Below are positions 52,201-59,080 of a stretch of DNA of 64,000 bases, piece after piece. The notes below the pieces were generated by a model. That model searched no databases, was not told the DNA's origin, and saw nothing but the letters and a program-made list of their open reading frames with translations. The stretch spans positions 62,001 to 126,000 of the forward strand of contig NZ_MJGI01000026.1 of the NCBI RefSeq assembly GCF_001864835.1, read 5' to 3'. A program made the translations under genes and the position numbers. The stretch comes from Curtobacterium sp. MCBA15_001. GTDB lineage: Bacteria; Actinomycetota; Actinomycetes; Actinomycetales; Microbacteriaceae. Numbering within the stretch: the first letter of the stretch is position 1; the number at the start of each line of letters is the position of its first letter.

Positions 52201-52684
52201 GCTCGACGAGCTCGAGCAGCTCGCTGCTGAAGGTCGCCGGGCACTCGTGTTCAGTCAGTTCACGTCGTTCCTGCGCATGGTGTCCGCCGCCCTCGACGCG
52301 CGGGGCATCGGGTACGAGTACCTCGACGGATCGACACGTGGGCGCACGAAGGTCATCGACCGCTTCCGGAACGGCACTGCGCCGGCGTTCCTCATCTCGC
52401 TCAAGGCCGGCGGCTTCGGGCTCACCCTCACCGAGGCGGACACCGTGTTCGTGCTCGACCCCTGGTGGAACCCTGCCGCCGAGTCGCAGGCCGTCGACCG
52501 CACCCACCGGATCGGGCAGACGCGCTCGGTGAACGTGCACCGGCTCATCGCCGAGGACACCATCGAGGAGAAGGTCCTCGCGCTGGCGGCGCGCAAGGCG
52601 CAGTTGTTCGCCGCGATGATCGACGACGACGCGCTCTTCGCGGATGACCTGTCGGCTGAGGACATCCGGTCGCTGTTGGCGTGA
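49229..52684 (+). CDS. SWIM zinc-finger / SNF2-family helicase
   Basis: About 1151 aa. The N-terminal SWIM finger reads CTCPIGGECKH near residues 85-95. A long middle region (about 110-640) with an acidic/Ala-rich linker precedes the SNF2 helicase core: ADDMGLGKTLQALAMI (Walker A Lys702), LLDEAQFVKNPQSQTHRA (DEAQ box), ITGTPLENGLTDLWALFSIVAPGLL, then RRALVFSQFTSFLRMV, LISLKAGGFGLTLTEADTVFVLDPWWNPAAESQAVDRTHRIGQTRSVNVHRLIAEDTIEE (motifs V and VI). It translocates on DNA or remodels protein-DNA complexes; bacterial members are linked to RNA polymerase recycling or repair. The start is ambiguous between ATG 49229 and GTG 49238. Confidence 0.92.
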   Translation: MVSVPAAPMIDAVDVIRFVGPQTFGRARDLVRQGLVESAVWDDDAGTITGSVAGSADDPYDVHVDTTAARGEFVRPVRSRCTCPIGGECKHVAAALLTINARAVAAHAGPRPETPAPPPAPDWRHEVARLTGDTPPPAALQDTIPLGLQFELRDAVPARMAARARAAGRALPTASRSVRLGVRPVTRSDAGNWVRGQLTWGTLPYSMNRLGLGPEQHAWFLQLAALHRAGALAGLPGETDWIHLDDFPSPLLWPLLGRAPALGIAFVTGKREGGVALGTEARVLLDVARSDDGLAIGASAVLDGRPVVHGAARLIGDHGLYVFRESPEFHVDLAPTPEPVSDDQRRMLTEDTRITVPTAEVPEFLADWSPRLRGALGLVSSDGSIELPERTPPELVLTVTFEPARAPRTDDVAHLQWRWHVDGRKDPVTMHGPLPDLRAVRAADDPTDVGPPADDAAQAEPPVRAEATGPDDATAPHDATGPGSTGPGGGLDWFVDGTVDGADVAVLATELLPALGDAGVRVVVQGERLDYERLTGRPHIRVTTMPSDKHDWFDLGIFVSVNGKEIPFTPLLTALASGRRRMKLVDNSYLSLADPAFDRLKELIEEARDQGEWEPSQPMTVTPLQAGLWSEFDQLADETDHDERWRAMAARLLDAAPPGDVVVPDTVHAELRPYQRSGYAWLSFLVEHGVGGVLADDMGLGKTLQALAMIAARRGSAPDEPPFLVVAPTSVVGNWAAEAARFVPSLRVATIETTSLKDPALVARTAASVDVVVTSYALLRLDATAYTDLSWSALLLDEAQFVKNPQSQTHRAASEVRAPVKIAITGTPLENGLTDLWALFSIVAPGLLSSWTRFGDDYVKPLASPDLRGAARTELTTRLRRRIRPLMLRRTKESVASDLPPKQEQVVRVTLDPAHRDVYERTLNRERLKVLDLIDDLDRNRMIVFRSLTLLRMLALSPALVAAEATDSSGSSGGPESPAAQGVPSAKLDLLLDELEQLAAEGRRALVFSQFTSFLRMVSAALDARGIGYEYLDGSTRGRTKVIDRFRNGTAPAFLISLKAGGFGLTLTEADTVFVLDPWWNPAAESQAVDRTHRIGQTRSVNVHRLIAEDTIEEKVLALAARKAQLFAAMIDDDALFADDLSAEDIRSLLA

Positions 52685-52706
52685 CCTGCTCGGGCGCGAC
52701 ATGCAA

Positions 52707-52740
52707 CATCTGTATTCCTGGCGTGCAGGGACGACAGATG
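52707..52740 (+). promoter_or_regulatory. Inverted-repeat operator of the VapC-type module
   Basis: CATCTGT (52707-52713) and ACAGATG (52734-52740) are perfect 7-bp inverted arms with a 20-base spacer, immediately upstream of the antitoxin start in an A/T-richer stretch. A TACGGT box at 52743-52748 lies 7 bp before the ATG, so the transcript may be leaderless. Toxin-antitoxin modules are usually autoregulated through such repeats. Confidence 0.55.
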
Positions 52741-52754
52741 CCTACGGTCGTCAC

Positions 52755-52958
52755 ATGACCCTGCTCGAGCACCCGATCGGACGACTCGACGTCGCGCGCG
52801 GCGTCGACTTCCCGACACCACACCTGACCCGCGATCCGGACGAGTTGACCTCTCGGATCACGCTCCCGAACGGCGCCCAGGTCGAACTCGTCGGGTTCGT
52901 CGGGTCCATCTGCTACCCACCGAACTACCTCGAGGACCTCCGCGCAGGCCGATTGTGA
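52755..52958 (+). CDS. Candidate antitoxin partner of the PIN toxin, 67 aa
   Basis: A short protein starting at ATG 52755. The sequence has LEHPIGRLDVARGVDFPTPHLTR, RITLPNGAQVELVGFVG and a C-terminal YPPNYLEDLRAGRL, without a recognisable ribbon-helix-helix, AbrB or Phd/YefM DNA-binding motif. It overlaps the PIN toxin start by 4 bp (GTGA), the standard antitoxin-toxin arrangement. An upstream ATG at 52701 would place the operator repeat inside the gene and has no better ribosome site. Antitoxin function is inferred from position only. Confidence 0.6.
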   Translation: MTLLEHPIGRLDVARGVDFPTPHLTRDPDELTSRITLPNGAQVELVGFVGSICYPPNYLEDLRAGRL

Positions 52959-53380
52959 TCACGCTCGACGCCAATGTGATGATCGCGCGCTTCGACCACC
53001 ACGATGCGAGTCACGAACGCGCGGTCGACGTCCTCGATCACCACGAATGGGAGGAGTACCTGACCTCGGCAGTGACCCTCGCCGAAGCGCTTGTGCACCC
53101 CGCGCGCATCAGCGCTGTCACGAAGGCACTCAGGGACCTGGAGTCCCTCAACATCTTGGTGGTGCCCGTCGAGGACGACGATCCTGTCGGCATCGCCGCG
53201 CTGTGCGCACGACACCAGTTGCAGACACCCGACGCGGTCGTGCTGCACACCGCGATCACGACGAGCGATGCCCTCGTCACGTTCGACACGCGCTTGGCTC
53301 GCGCCGCTCGCGCTGCGGGCTTCCCGGTCATCGAGCGCGCTCCCGGCGAGCCGGACTGGGGACCGCTGATCGCTGCGTGA
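52955..53380 (+). CDS. VapC-like PIN-domain ribonuclease toxin
   Basis: A 141 aa PIN protein with the acidic active site visible: ITLDANVMIARFDHHDASHERAVDVL (first Asp), VTLAEALVHP (Glu), QTPDAVVLHTAI (Asp) and ALVTFDTRLARAA (Asp). VapC toxins cut tRNA or rRNA. The GTG start at 52955 overlaps the small upstream gene. Codon use is less GC-biased than neighbours, which suggests that the module was acquired. Confidence 0.87.
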   Translation: MITLDANVMIARFDHHDASHERAVDVLDHHEWEEYLTSAVTLAEALVHPARISAVTKALRDLESLNILVVPVEDDDPVGIAALCARHQLQTPDAVVLHTAITTSDALVTFDTRLARAARAAGFPVIERAPGEPDWGPLIAA

Positions 53381-53391
53381 AGCCCGCCAGC

Positions 53392-53940
53392 TCAGCCGAG
53401 CGACGCGGTCCAGTCCGCCACCGTGGTGACCTCGGCCTGTCGCGGGAACACCTTCTCCGTCAGCACCCGGTGCACCTCGGCGTCGCCGTCAGCACACGCG
53501 TCCGACAGCACTGTCAGCCCGAAGTCCAGGTCGGCGGCCTGCCGCAGGGTCGACAACACGACACCACTGGTCGCGATCCCCGCCAGCACCAGGTCACGCA
53601 CCTCGAGCCCGCGCAGCAACACCTCGAGGTCGGACCCCGTGAACGCGCTCACCCGCAGCTTGGTCACGACGATGTCGTCCGCATGCAGGTCGAAGCCGGC
53701 GTGGACCTCGGTCGCGTCCGGAGCCTGCGAACCCATCCGGTCGCGCATCCCGCCGAACATCCGGTTCGAGGCGGCGACCTCGGGGGCTCCCGGTCGGAAC
53801 GCCACACGGACGAACACGACCGGGAGCCCCCGCTGCCGAGCGGTGTCGACGGCGGAGACGGCAGCGGCGAGCGCTTCGGGCGTCCCGAGCCGCTCGACGA
53901 TGCTGTTCTGGTAGTCCATGACGAGGAGTGCAGTGCTCAC
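53392..53940 (-). CDS. Isochorismatase-like cysteine hydrolase family protein without the nucleophile Cys
   Basis: A 182 aa alpha/beta protein of the isochorismatase superfamily. LLVMDYQNSIVERLG carries catalytic Asp9, VVTKLRVSAFTGSDL carries Lys94, and DLVLAGIATSGVVLSTLRQAADLDF is the loop that usually holds the nucleophile. The expected Cys is Val127 here (GIATSGVV instead of the usual GxxTxxCV). The fold and other residues are intact. It may use a different mechanism or lack hydrolase activity. It starts at GTG 53940, 20 bp after the aldo/keto reductase gene. Confidence 0.85.
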   Translation of the reverse strand: MSTALLVMDYQNSIVERLGTPEALAAAVSAVDTARQRGLPVVFVRVAFRPGAPEVAASNRMFGGMRDRMGSQAPDATEVHAGFDLHADDIVVTKLRVSAFTGSDLEVLLRGLEVRDLVLAGIATSGVVLSTLRQAADLDFGLTVLSDACADGDAEVHRVLTEKVFPRQAEVTTVADWTASLG

Positions 53941-53960
53941 CCCGTCGACGCTACCGAGGG

Positions 53961-54740
53961 TCAGCGACCGAGGCCGTCGATCCGTGCGACTTCGTCGGCG
54001 GACAGCGCCACGGTCGCACCCGCCGCGTTCGACCGGATGCGGTCCGGGTTGGACGACTTCGGGATCACCACGAACTCGTGCGCGACGTGCCACGCGACGA
54101 TGACCTGCGCGGTGTCGACGTCGTGCGCCTCGGCGATGGCGACGAGGGTCGGGTCCTGCAGGTTGCTCGCCTTGAAGGGGCTGTAGCCCTCGAGCACCAC
54201 ACCACGCTCGCGCAGCCCGTCGGCGACGGCACGGTCGAACTCGGCGGGACTCCACTTGATCTGGTTCACCGCCGGGGTGGCGCCGGTTGCCTGGATGAGC
54301 TCGTCGATCTGTGCCAGCGAGTAGTTGCTGACGCCGACGGCCTTCGTCAGGCCGTCCTGCTGCGCCTGCACGACCTGCTCCCAGACGTCGGGGCGGGCCG
54401 AACCGTTCGGCGGCCAGTGCACGAGCCACAGGTCGAGGTGGTCGAGTCCGAGCTGGTCGAGGCTCTCCTCGATCGTCGGACGGACCCGGTCGGCGTTGTC
54501 CGGCGGGAGCTTCGTCGTGACGAAGACGTCACCGCGGGCCAGGCCGGAGTCGGCGATCGCCTTCCCCACACCGCGCTGGTTGCTGTAGCCGGTGGCCGTG
54601 TCGATGTGGCGGTACCCGGCCTCGAGCGCGGCGCTCACGGCGGCGGGGGCATCGGCGTCGGCGATCTGCCAGGTCCCGAAGCCGAGGAGCGGCATCGCTC
54701 CTCCGGTCACCGAGACGGACGGTTCTGCGTAGTCGGTCAT
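53961..54740 (-). CDS. Aldo/keto reductase (2,5-diketo-D-gluconate reductase-like)
   Basis: A 259 aa TIM-barrel reductase. LLGFGTWQIADADA starts the barrel. YRHIDTATGYSNQRGVGKAI contains the catalytic Asp and Tyr, VFVTTKLPPDN the Lys, and LDLWLVHWPPNGSARPDV the His. HEFVVIPKSSNPDRIRSN is the NADPH-binding loop. This pattern belongs to the AKR5 group acting on keto sugars and aldehydes. It is the first gene of a pair with the isochorismatase-like protein. Confidence 0.93.
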   Translation of the reverse strand: MTDYAEPSVSVTGGAMPLLGFGTWQIADADAPAAVSAALEAGYRHIDTATGYSNQRGVGKAIADSGLARGDVFVTTKLPPDNADRVRPTIEESLDQLGLDHLDLWLVHWPPNGSARPDVWEQVVQAQQDGLTKAVGVSNYSLAQIDELIQATGATPAVNQIKWSPAEFDRAVADGLRERGVVLEGYSPFKASNLQDPTLVAIAEAHDVDTAQVIVAWHVAHEFVVIPKSSNPDRIRSNAAGATVALSADEVARIDGLGR

Positions 54741-54826
54741 GTCACCGTGTCTACGCGGCGATGTCGGATGCGTCCACCAGGATCGAGGGACAGCCCCATC
54801 GAGCACCACCAGGAGCACCACGCACC

Positions 54827-55627
54827 ATGACGTCGCGCCGACGCCGCAGGAACCGCTTGACCCTGTCCGCCACGTTGATCCTGGTCGGCATCGCAGTCGT
54901 CGGGTCCGCCCTGCACGCCACCGGCGCGCTCCCGTCCCAGGCAGAAGCGCCGTCGCCAGCGTCGACCAGTGCCACCGGAACGACCGGGGCGACCGCAGAG
55001 CCGACCGCCGCCGGCGTGCCGGAGCCGACCCGAGCCTCCAGTCCGACCGCGACCGACCGCGCGGACACGGACGCCGACGCGGACCGCGCCCGCGCCCTGC
55101 TCGCGACCTTGCCCGTCAAGGGCAAGGCCCCGGCGACCGGCTACGACCGCACCGCCGACTTCGGCACTGCCTGGCTCGACGTCGACCACAACGGGTGCGA
55201 CACCCGGAACGATGTCCTCGCCCGTGACCTGACCGATGTGGTCCGTCCCGGAGGCTGCCGCGTGATGTCAGGCGTGCTCGTGTCGCCGTACACGGGGCAG
55301 ACGGTCGACTTCGTGCGCGGCGAGACGACGTCGACGCTCGTGCAGATCGACCACGTCGTCGCGCTCGAGAACGCCTGGACGACCGGCGCACAACAACTGA
55401 CCGAGGCCGAACGACAGGCGCTGGCGAACGACCCGGAGAACCTGTTCGCCGTCGACCAACACTCGAACGCGCAGAAGCGCTCCGGCGACGCTGCGACCTG
55501 GCTGCCGGCCGACACCGCCTTCCGCTGCACCTACGTCGAGCACCAGATCACGGTCAAGTCGACCTACCGTCTGTGGGTCGTCCCGGCGGAGCGCGACGCG
55601 ATGCTGCGAGTCCTCGCGCGCTGCTGA
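54827..55627 (+). CDS. Secreted HNH (DUF1524) endonuclease-family protein
   Basis: A 266 aa protein. A basic start and membrane anchor/signal (residues 11-32, TLSATLILVGIAVVGSALH) lead to a Thr/Ala/Pro linker and then the nuclease domain: VQIDHVVALENAW (His176) and NDPENLFAVDQHSNAQKRSGD (Asn214, Lys217), the HNH core of DUF1524/PF07510-type secreted nucleases. Cys124 and Cys144 could form a disulfide. The linker-coding part includes a copy of the dispersed GACCCGGGCCTCCAGTCC motif (55027-55048). The ATG at 54827 is used; an ATG at 54761 is possible. Confidence 0.9.
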   Translation: MTSRRRRRNRLTLSATLILVGIAVVGSALHATGALPSQAEAPSPASTSATGTTGATAEPTAAGVPEPTRASSPTATDRADTDADADRARALLATLPVKGKAPATGYDRTADFGTAWLDVDHNGCDTRNDVLARDLTDVVRPGGCRVMSGVLVSPYTGQTVDFVRGETTSTLVQIDHVVALENAWTTGAQQLTEAERQALANDPENLFAVDQHSNAQKRSGDAATWLPADTAFRCTYVEHQITVKSTYRLWVVPAERDAMLRVLARC

Positions 55628-55672
55628 CGACGCGTGGCTGACCCGCAGCCCGATGAGGATCGCACGACGGGA

Positions 55673-55724
55673 TCTGACGAATCTGGTTCGCCGGACCCGG
55701 GGTACGCCGACCAGATTCGTCAGA
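55673..55724. repeat. 15-bp inverted repeat between nuclease and SDR genes
   Basis: TCTGACGAATCTGGT (55673-55687) and its exact complement (55710-55724) flank a 22-base loop, 46 bp after the nuclease stop. It probably ends nuclease transcription before the SDR promoter region. Confidence 0.72.
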
Positions 55725-55766
55725 CGCTGCAATGAACGCTCCGTCCTCCCTGCCGACGATGCCACA

Positions 55767-55788
55767 ACACCTGTTAAGCGACAGGTGT
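55767..55788 (+). promoter_or_regulatory. TetR-like palindromic operator in the SDR promoter
   Basis: ACACCTGT and ACAGGTGT form a perfect 8-bp inverted repeat with a TAAGCG spacer (55767-55774 and 55781-55788). A TAGTCT -10-like box follows at about 55788-55793. This 22-bp dyad in a core promoter has the form of a TetR-family operator. No such regulator is adjacent, so control would be in trans. Confidence 0.6.
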
Positions 55789-55853
55789 AGTCTAGACGAA
55801 AGCCGATGCGAACGCATCGACCTCCAGCGACGAAGACCTCAGGAGGCCTCCAC

Positions 55854-56651
55854 ATGTCCGCGTCCAGCACCACCCGATTCACCGACCGCGTCGTCCTGGT
55901 CACCGGCGGCGGTTCCGGCCTCGGACGGGCCACCGCCGTCCGCCTGGCATCCGAGGGCGCCGCGCTCTCACTCGTCGACGTCTCCGCCGCCGGCCTCGAG
56001 GCCACCAAGGCCGCCGTCCTCGACGCCACCCCGGACGCGCAGGTCCTCACCACCGTCGCCGACGTCTCCGACGAGGCGCAGGTCGTCGCCTACGTCGCCG
56101 CGACGACCGAGCGCTTCGGCCGCATCGACGGCTTCTTCAACAACGCCGGCATCGAGGGCAAGCAGAACCCCACCGAGTCCTTCACCGCTGCCGAGTTCGA
56201 CAAGGTCGTCGCGATCAACCTGCGCGGCGTGTTCCTCGGCCTCGAGAAGGTGCTCAAGGTCATGCGCGAGCAGGGATCCGGCATGGTGGTCAACACCGCC
56301 AGCGTTGGCGGCATACGCGGCATCGGCAACCAGTCCGGCTACGCGGCAGCCAAGCACGGCGTCGTCGGCCTGACCCGCAACTCGGCCGTCGAGTACGGCC
56401 GCTACGGCATCCGCATCAACGCGATCGCGCCCGGTGCGATCTGGACGCCCATGGTCGAGAACTCGATGAAGCAGCTCGACGCCGAGAACCCCCGCAAGGC
56501 AGCGGAGGAGTTCATCCAGGTCAACCCGACGAAGCGCTACGGCGAGGCCCCCGAGATCGCGAGCGTCGTCGCGTTCCTGCTCTCCGACGACGCCAGCTAC
56601 GTCAACGCGACGGTCGTCCCGATCGACGGTGGGCAGTCGGCGCAGTACTGA
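55854..56651 (+). CDS. SDR-family oxidoreductase
   Basis: A 265 aa classical short-chain dehydrogenase: VLVTGGGSGLGRATAVRL (dinucleotide motif), DGFFNNAGIEG, NTASVGGIRGIGNQSGYAAAKHGVVGL (catalytic Ser, then Tyr and Lys in YxxxK) and INAIAPGAIWTPM. GGQSAQY is the end. An AGGAGG ribosome site lies 7 bases before the ATG at 55854. Its promoter carries a strong operator-like palindrome, so expression is probably inducible. Confidence 0.94.
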   Translation: MSASSTTRFTDRVVLVTGGGSGLGRATAVRLASEGAALSLVDVSAAGLEATKAAVLDATPDAQVLTTVADVSDEAQVVAYVAATTERFGRIDGFFNNAGIEGKQNPTESFTAAEFDKVVAINLRGVFLGLEKVLKVMREQGSGMVVNTASVGGIRGIGNQSGYAAAKHGVVGLTRNSAVEYGRYGIRINAIAPGAIWTPMVENSMKQLDAENPRKAAEEFIQVNPTKRYGEAPEIASVVAFLLSDDASYVNATVVPIDGGQSAQY

Positions 56652-56697
56652 GACCGTTCCGTCCGGCACCCGGCGCACCACCGCGTGCGCTGGGCGA

Positions 56698-56717
56698 CGG
56701 ACGGGAGGCCCGGTGCC
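56698..56717. repeat. Exact 20-bp copy of the 18.0-kb hairpin arm
   Basis: CGGACGGGAGGCCCGGTGCC is identical to 18031-18050 and sits in a convergent gap between the SDR and PH-domain genes. A complementary arm is not present here as it is at 18.0 kb. Confidence 0.75.
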
Positions 56718-56775
56718 GGTCCGGTACAACGGCCCTCCATCGCCTGAGGGCCGGGTTCACCAGACCGTGACCGGG

Positions 56776-57150
56776 TCAGAGCACGTGGTGCGCGATGAGG
56801 CGGCCGAGGTAGGTGATGTCGAAGTGGCCCTTGAACTCGAACTTCACCTTGCCGAGCCCGCTGAACCACAGCTCGAGCTCGGCATCGAGGTCGAACGTGC
56901 CCGCCGTCTCGACCGAGAACGCCTGGATCTTGCTGTACGGCAACGAGGTGAAGTCGCGCTTCTTGCCGGTCATCCCCTGCACGTTGACGGCCAGGATCCG
57001 CTTGTCGGTGAACACGACGAAGTCGCGGATCGTCTTGGCTGCGACGAGGATCTGCTCCCCCTCGAGCAGCAGTCCGGAGATCTGTGGAGCGATCTCGGCC
57101 GGGTCGCACTGGGCGAGCTTGAACAGGGTGCCGTTGCTGAAGTCGATCAC
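56776..57150 (-). CDS. Bacterial PH-domain protein, 124 aa
   Basis: A single bacterial PH-like domain: CDPAEIAPQISGLLLEGEQILVAAKTIRDFVVFTDKRILAVNVQGMTGKKRDFTSLPYSKIQAFSVETAGTFDLDAELELWFSG, the YokE/bPH_1 pattern with the conserved DKR-type turn. It starts at GTG 57150, overlapping the phosphotransferase stop by 4 bp (GTGA). It is the last gene of the sugar transporter operon, where a PH protein is unexpected. These domains often bind membranes or form oligomers. Confidence 0.88.
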   Translation of the reverse strand: MIDFSNGTLFKLAQCDPAEIAPQISGLLLEGEQILVAAKTIRDFVVFTDKRILAVNVQGMTGKKRDFTSLPYSKIQAFSVETAGTFDLDAELELWFSGLGKVKFEFKGHFDITYLGRLIAHHVL

Positions 57151-58169
57151 AGGGACGAGCGTAGGGCGTCGGCGCGTGCCAGCGCGGTACGGAGCCGGTC
57201 CTCGACCAGGGACGCCGAGCCCGTCGGCGCAAGGATGCCCGTGAACACGCGGAGTGCCTCGTCGCGGTCCTCCCGAGGACCGCTCGCCGCCGCTGCCGTC
57301 ATCGTCGAGGTCAGGTCCTCGAGCGCGCGGATGCATGCGAACCGCACCAGCCGGTCCTCGTCGACGACCATCGGCCCGTAGCCCTGCCGGAACGCGGCGA
57401 GCTGCTCGGGCGTCGCCGGGTCGAACAGCACGCTGAACTCGACCAGGTGCAGGTCGAGTTCGCGCGGGGCGACGACGGCCTCGTCCCAGTCGACCAATCG
57501 GAGTGCGCCGTCGGCCTCGACCAGGACGTTGCCGAGGTGCGGGTCACCGTGACACGGAACGGGTTCGGCGGACTCGGACGCCACGAGCGCCGTGCCACGC
57601 AGCAGCAGGTCGACGCGCGGGCGGGCGTCGCGCCACAGGTCGAGCACCGGGTCCGTGCGCTCGACGGCGGCCGCGTCGAGCGCGCGGATCTCAGCGCGGT
57701 AGCGCCGACGGCGCCTGCGGATGCCGCGACGCGCTCCTCGTCTCCGCGGCGGCAGGGGGAAGGCGTGGGCATGCACGTCCGCGAGCAGCGCGCCGTACGC
57801 GCGGTACCCATCCAGGCCGAGCCCGACGGTCGCAGCGTCCTCGCCAGCCGACCACAGGGTCAGGCCGAGCCGACCTCCTGCGCGACGGCTGCGGCGGCGG
57901 CCGTCGTCCGTGGGACGGGTCGGCGGGGTGCTCGCGAGCCCGGCGGCGGCCATGGAGGCGACCAGCCGTGTCCCGGTGCGCGTCGGCCGGGTCGTCCACT
58001 TCGCTGCCCACGCGCTGCCGGCGTCGTCGACAAGACGCCAGACCACCGCCGAGGTGTCGGTACCGCCCGTGACCTGTTCGATGGTGACCGCACGGACGCC
58101 GAAGTCCGCGGCCACCCAGCGCCGGGCGTCGTCAAGCGAGGGCCGGCGTGTGTCGTCGGCCGACGTCAC
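57147..58169 (-). CDS. APH-family phosphotransferase (kinase) in a sugar-uptake operon
   Basis: About 340 aa. A kinase-like fold with the catalytic CHGDPHLGNVLV and metal-binding LVDWDEAVVAPRELDL motifs, preceded by TGGTDTSAVVWRLV in the nucleotide lobe. A notable Arg-rich linker (PPRRRGARRGIRRRRRRYR) sits between lobes. It starts at GTG 58169, overlapping the permease stop (GTGA), so it is translationally coupled to the transporter. A natural reading is that it phosphorylates the incoming sugar or derivative. The substrate is unknown. Confidence 0.87.
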   Translation of the reverse strand: MTSADDTRRPSLDDARRWVAADFGVRAVTIEQVTGGTDTSAVVWRLVDDAGSAWAAKWTTRPTRTGTRLVASMAAAGLASTPPTRPTDDGRRRSRRAGGRLGLTLWSAGEDAATVGLGLDGYRAYGALLADVHAHAFPLPPRRRGARRGIRRRRRRYRAEIRALDAAAVERTDPVLDLWRDARPRVDLLLRGTALVASESAEPVPCHGDPHLGNVLVEADGALRLVDWDEAVVAPRELDLHLVEFSVLFDPATPEQLAAFRQGYGPMVVDEDRLVRFACIRALEDLTSTMTAAAASGPREDRDEALRVFTGILAPTGSASLVEDRLRTALARADALRSSL

Positions 58170-59080
58170 CGCAGGCCGCTCCGCGACAGTCCCTCGACGA
58201 AGTACCGCTGGAAGGCCAGGAACAGCGCGACGATCGGCAGGATCATGAGCAGGTTGACCGCCATGATCGCACCGTAGTCCGACGTGTACTGCCCCTGCAG
58301 CGTGCCGACGATGCCGATGGGCACGGTGAACAGGTCCTGGTTGCCGGACAGTGCGACCAGCGGCCACCCGAACGCGTTCCACTCCCCCATGAACGTCAGC
58401 AGCACCAGCACCGCGAGCAACGGTCGGCACAGCGGGAGCACGACCGACACGAACGTCCGGAACCGACCGGCGCCGTCGAGCTGCGCCGCCTCGATGAGCT
58501 CGTCCGGCACGGCCAGGAAGAACTGCCGCGCCAGGAACACCCCGAAGATCGCCGCAGCCTCGGGCAGGATGACCGCCCACAGGCCGCCGTACAGGTGCAG
58601 GCCGATCGAGATGAAGAACTGCGGCACGATGATCGCCTGCGGCGGGATCATCAGCGTGGACAGCAGCACCAGGAACAGCGCGTTCCGGCCGCGGAACCGC
58701 AGCTTCGCGAAGGCGTACCCAGCCAGCAGGTTGCACACGACGGTGATGACCGTCACGACCACCGCCACCACGAGCGAGTTGCCGAACCACCGCCACACCG
58801 GGAACTCCTGGAAGGGCCGGATGAAGTTCTGCAGCGTGAAGTGCGCCGGCCAGAGCTGCAGCCCCGGTGCGTACAGGTCGGCGCGGGTGGAGAACGCCGT
58901 CAGCAGCATCCAGTACAGCGGGAACGCCATGACGATCGTGACGATCACGGCGACCGTCAGCCGCAGCCAGAGCGTCCTGCTCCGACGCCCGCGCGGTGAC
59001 TGCGCAGCGGGAGCGGACACGGCCGTGCCGGCGGCCGGACGGGCGCCCGTGGCGCCGGTGTCCCAGGTGGAGGAGGTCAT
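58166..59080 (-). CDS. Sugar ABC transporter permease (MalG/UgpE type)
   Basis: A 304 aa permease with six membrane helices. The cytoplasmic EAA loop is DELIEAAQLDGAGRFRTFVSVVLPLCRPLL, the contact site for the ATPase. WLRLTVAVIVTIVMAFPLYWMLLTAF is helix 1, and MGEWNAFGWPLVALSG is typical of MalG-type partners. The N-terminal 35 residues are Ala/Ser/Thr-rich and disordered. It overlaps the second permease stop by one base (TGATG). Confidence 0.94.
   Translation of the reverse strand: MTSSTWDTGATGARPAAGTAVSAPAAQSPRGRRSRTLWLRLTVAVIVTIVMAFPLYWMLLTAFSTRADLYAPGLQLWPAHFTLQNFIRPFQEFPVWRWFGNSLVVAVVVTVITVVCNLLAGYAFAKLRFRGRNALFLVLLSTLMIPPQAIIVPQFFISIGLHLYGGLWAVILPEAAAIFGVFLARQFFLAVPDELIEAAQLDGAGRFRTFVSVVLPLCRPLLAVLVLLTFMGEWNAFGWPLVALSGNQDLFTVPIGIVGTLQGQYTSDYGAIMAVNLLMILPIVALFLAFQRYFVEGLSRSGLR

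Noticed and set aside
52644-52754. Longer antitoxin reading from 52644 or 52701
   Set aside because: The upstream part overlaps the helicase stop or the inverted repeat and has no ribosome site. The shorter start fits a leaderless promoter.
53392-53940. Pseudogene call for the Cys-less isochorismatase-like gene
   Set aside because: The frame is intact and the other catalytic residues and hydrophobic core are preserved, so a functional subfamily is more likely.
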